This document shows, piece after piece, positions 5,608-5,868 of a stretch of DNA of 5,868 nt. Within the stretch, counting starts at the first letter, position 1, and every line of letters begins with the position of its first letter. This DNA comes from Spirochaetales bacterium (lineage in GTDB: Bacteria; Spirochaetota; Spirochaetia; DSM-27196; SLST01): contig SLST01000042.1 of the NCBI GenBank assembly GCA_007130265.1, positions 1 through 5,868 of the forward strand, given 5' to 3'. The translations under genes were made by a program, and so were the position numbers. Below the pieces are notes generated by a model. That model did no database searches and was not told where the DNA came from. It saw only the letters and a list, made by a program, of their open reading frames with translations.

Positions 5608-5868
5608 AGACGCGCGGCAGGATTGACGGTACGCCCGGCGAGATCAACCTGGCATATCCGGATTCTGCCCTTGCCCACCTCGCGCTCGAGCGCCGCCGCC
5701 GCAGGCCCACCCTCGGCGCCCCACGAGACGACCCCGGATGCGAGTACGGTCTTCCACTCGGGACCGGCACGCATCACGGTGCCGAGGACGGGGCCGATGT
5801 AGTCGTGTTCCGGATCGTACCAGAAGGCGAAGTCGCGCTCCGCGAACCCTTCGACGAGCGGATGCCCG
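5583..5868 (-). CDS. C-terminal end of a large, probably carbohydrate-active protein (cut by window edge)
   Basis: The final 94 codons of a gene that enters from the high-coordinate edge; the frame is open from the edge to the TAG at 5585-5583. A GTG/ATG pair near 5777 lies inside the open frame and is very unlikely to be the start, because coding-like sequence continues upstream. The visible part begins GHPLVEGFAERDFAFWYDPE, then a strand-rich section, and ends with GKGRIRICQVDLAGR (66-80) and NPAARLFAQRLL (82-93). This ending, a Gly-Lys-Gly turn, a hydrophobic strand, then NPAA and a final helix, resembles the class I glutamine-amidotransferase-like or trimerisation-type domain that closes several glycoside hydrolases (for example GH2- or GH42-related proteins). 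That likeness is from memory of patterns. No catalytic residues can be judged. It sits upstream of the operon promoter and is probably a separate transcription unit. Confidence 0.6.
   Translation of the reverse strand, partial: GHPLVEGFAERDFAFWYDPEHDYIGPVLGTVMRAGPEWKTVLASGVVSWGAEGGPAAAALEREVGKGRIRICQVDLAGRTVNPAARLFAQRLLS

Noticed and set aside
5583..5777. A short 64-codon gene starting at the GTG/ATG near 5777
   Set aside because: The frame stays open and coding-like all the way to the window edge, so this is the tail of a larger gene rather than a small independent one.
5437..5802. Plus-strand open frame of 121 codons across the promoter region
   Set aside because: It is antisense to the moxR-type start, the promoter and the upstream gene end, and has no recognisable motif or good ribosome binding site.

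Overview
The window is a GC-rich bacterial segment in which every supported gene lies on the minus strand, so transcription runs from high to low coordinates. Seven genes are visible, two of them cut by the window edges. The densely packed genes, Shine-Dalgarno sites and ATGA overlaps show a bacterium. The phylum cannot be fixed from this sequence; a GC-rich spirochaete or a similar carbohydrate-degrading Gram-negative is a weak guess.

In transcription order: (1) 5868-5583, the C-terminal end of a large protein, probably a carbohydrate-active enzyme. (2) A 90-bp gap with a good sigma70-type promoter (TTGGGC, 17-bp spacer, extended -10 TGG-TATACT) and a perfect 10-bp inverted repeat covering the -35 box. 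(3) A first MoxR-family AAA+ ATPase (5492-4539). (4) A DUF58 membrane protein (4542-3358). (5) An eight-helix membrane protein with a cytosolic C-terminal domain resembling DUF4129 (3365-1824). (6) A second MoxR-family ATPase of identical length, 317 aa (1772-819). (7) Ribulose-phosphate 3-epimerase, rpe (822-175). (8) The first 55 codons of a sialidase/BNR-repeat-like protein (167-1).

Genes 3 to 8 look like one operon driven from the promoter near 5550. The junctions are a 4-nt ATGA overlap, an 8-nt overlap, a 51-nt gap, another ATGA overlap and a 7-nt gap. The core is the known MoxR / DUF58 / transglutaminase-DUF4129 type of cluster, in which a MoxR ATPase is thought to remodel or activate envelope-linked partners. 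Two things set this version apart. There are two MoxR paralogs, about 55% identical by hand count without gaps, bracketing the membrane pair. The DUF4129-type protein has the membrane layout of a TgpA-like transglutaminase, but where the catalytic domain should be it has only a short acidic loop with no Cys or His. The pentose-phosphate enzyme rpe and a sialidase-like gene are attached to the end of this envelope module by tight translational coupling.

No tRNA, rRNA, CRISPR array, insertion sequence or prophage signal was seen. The only gaps between genes are 168-174, 1773-1823 and 5493-5582.
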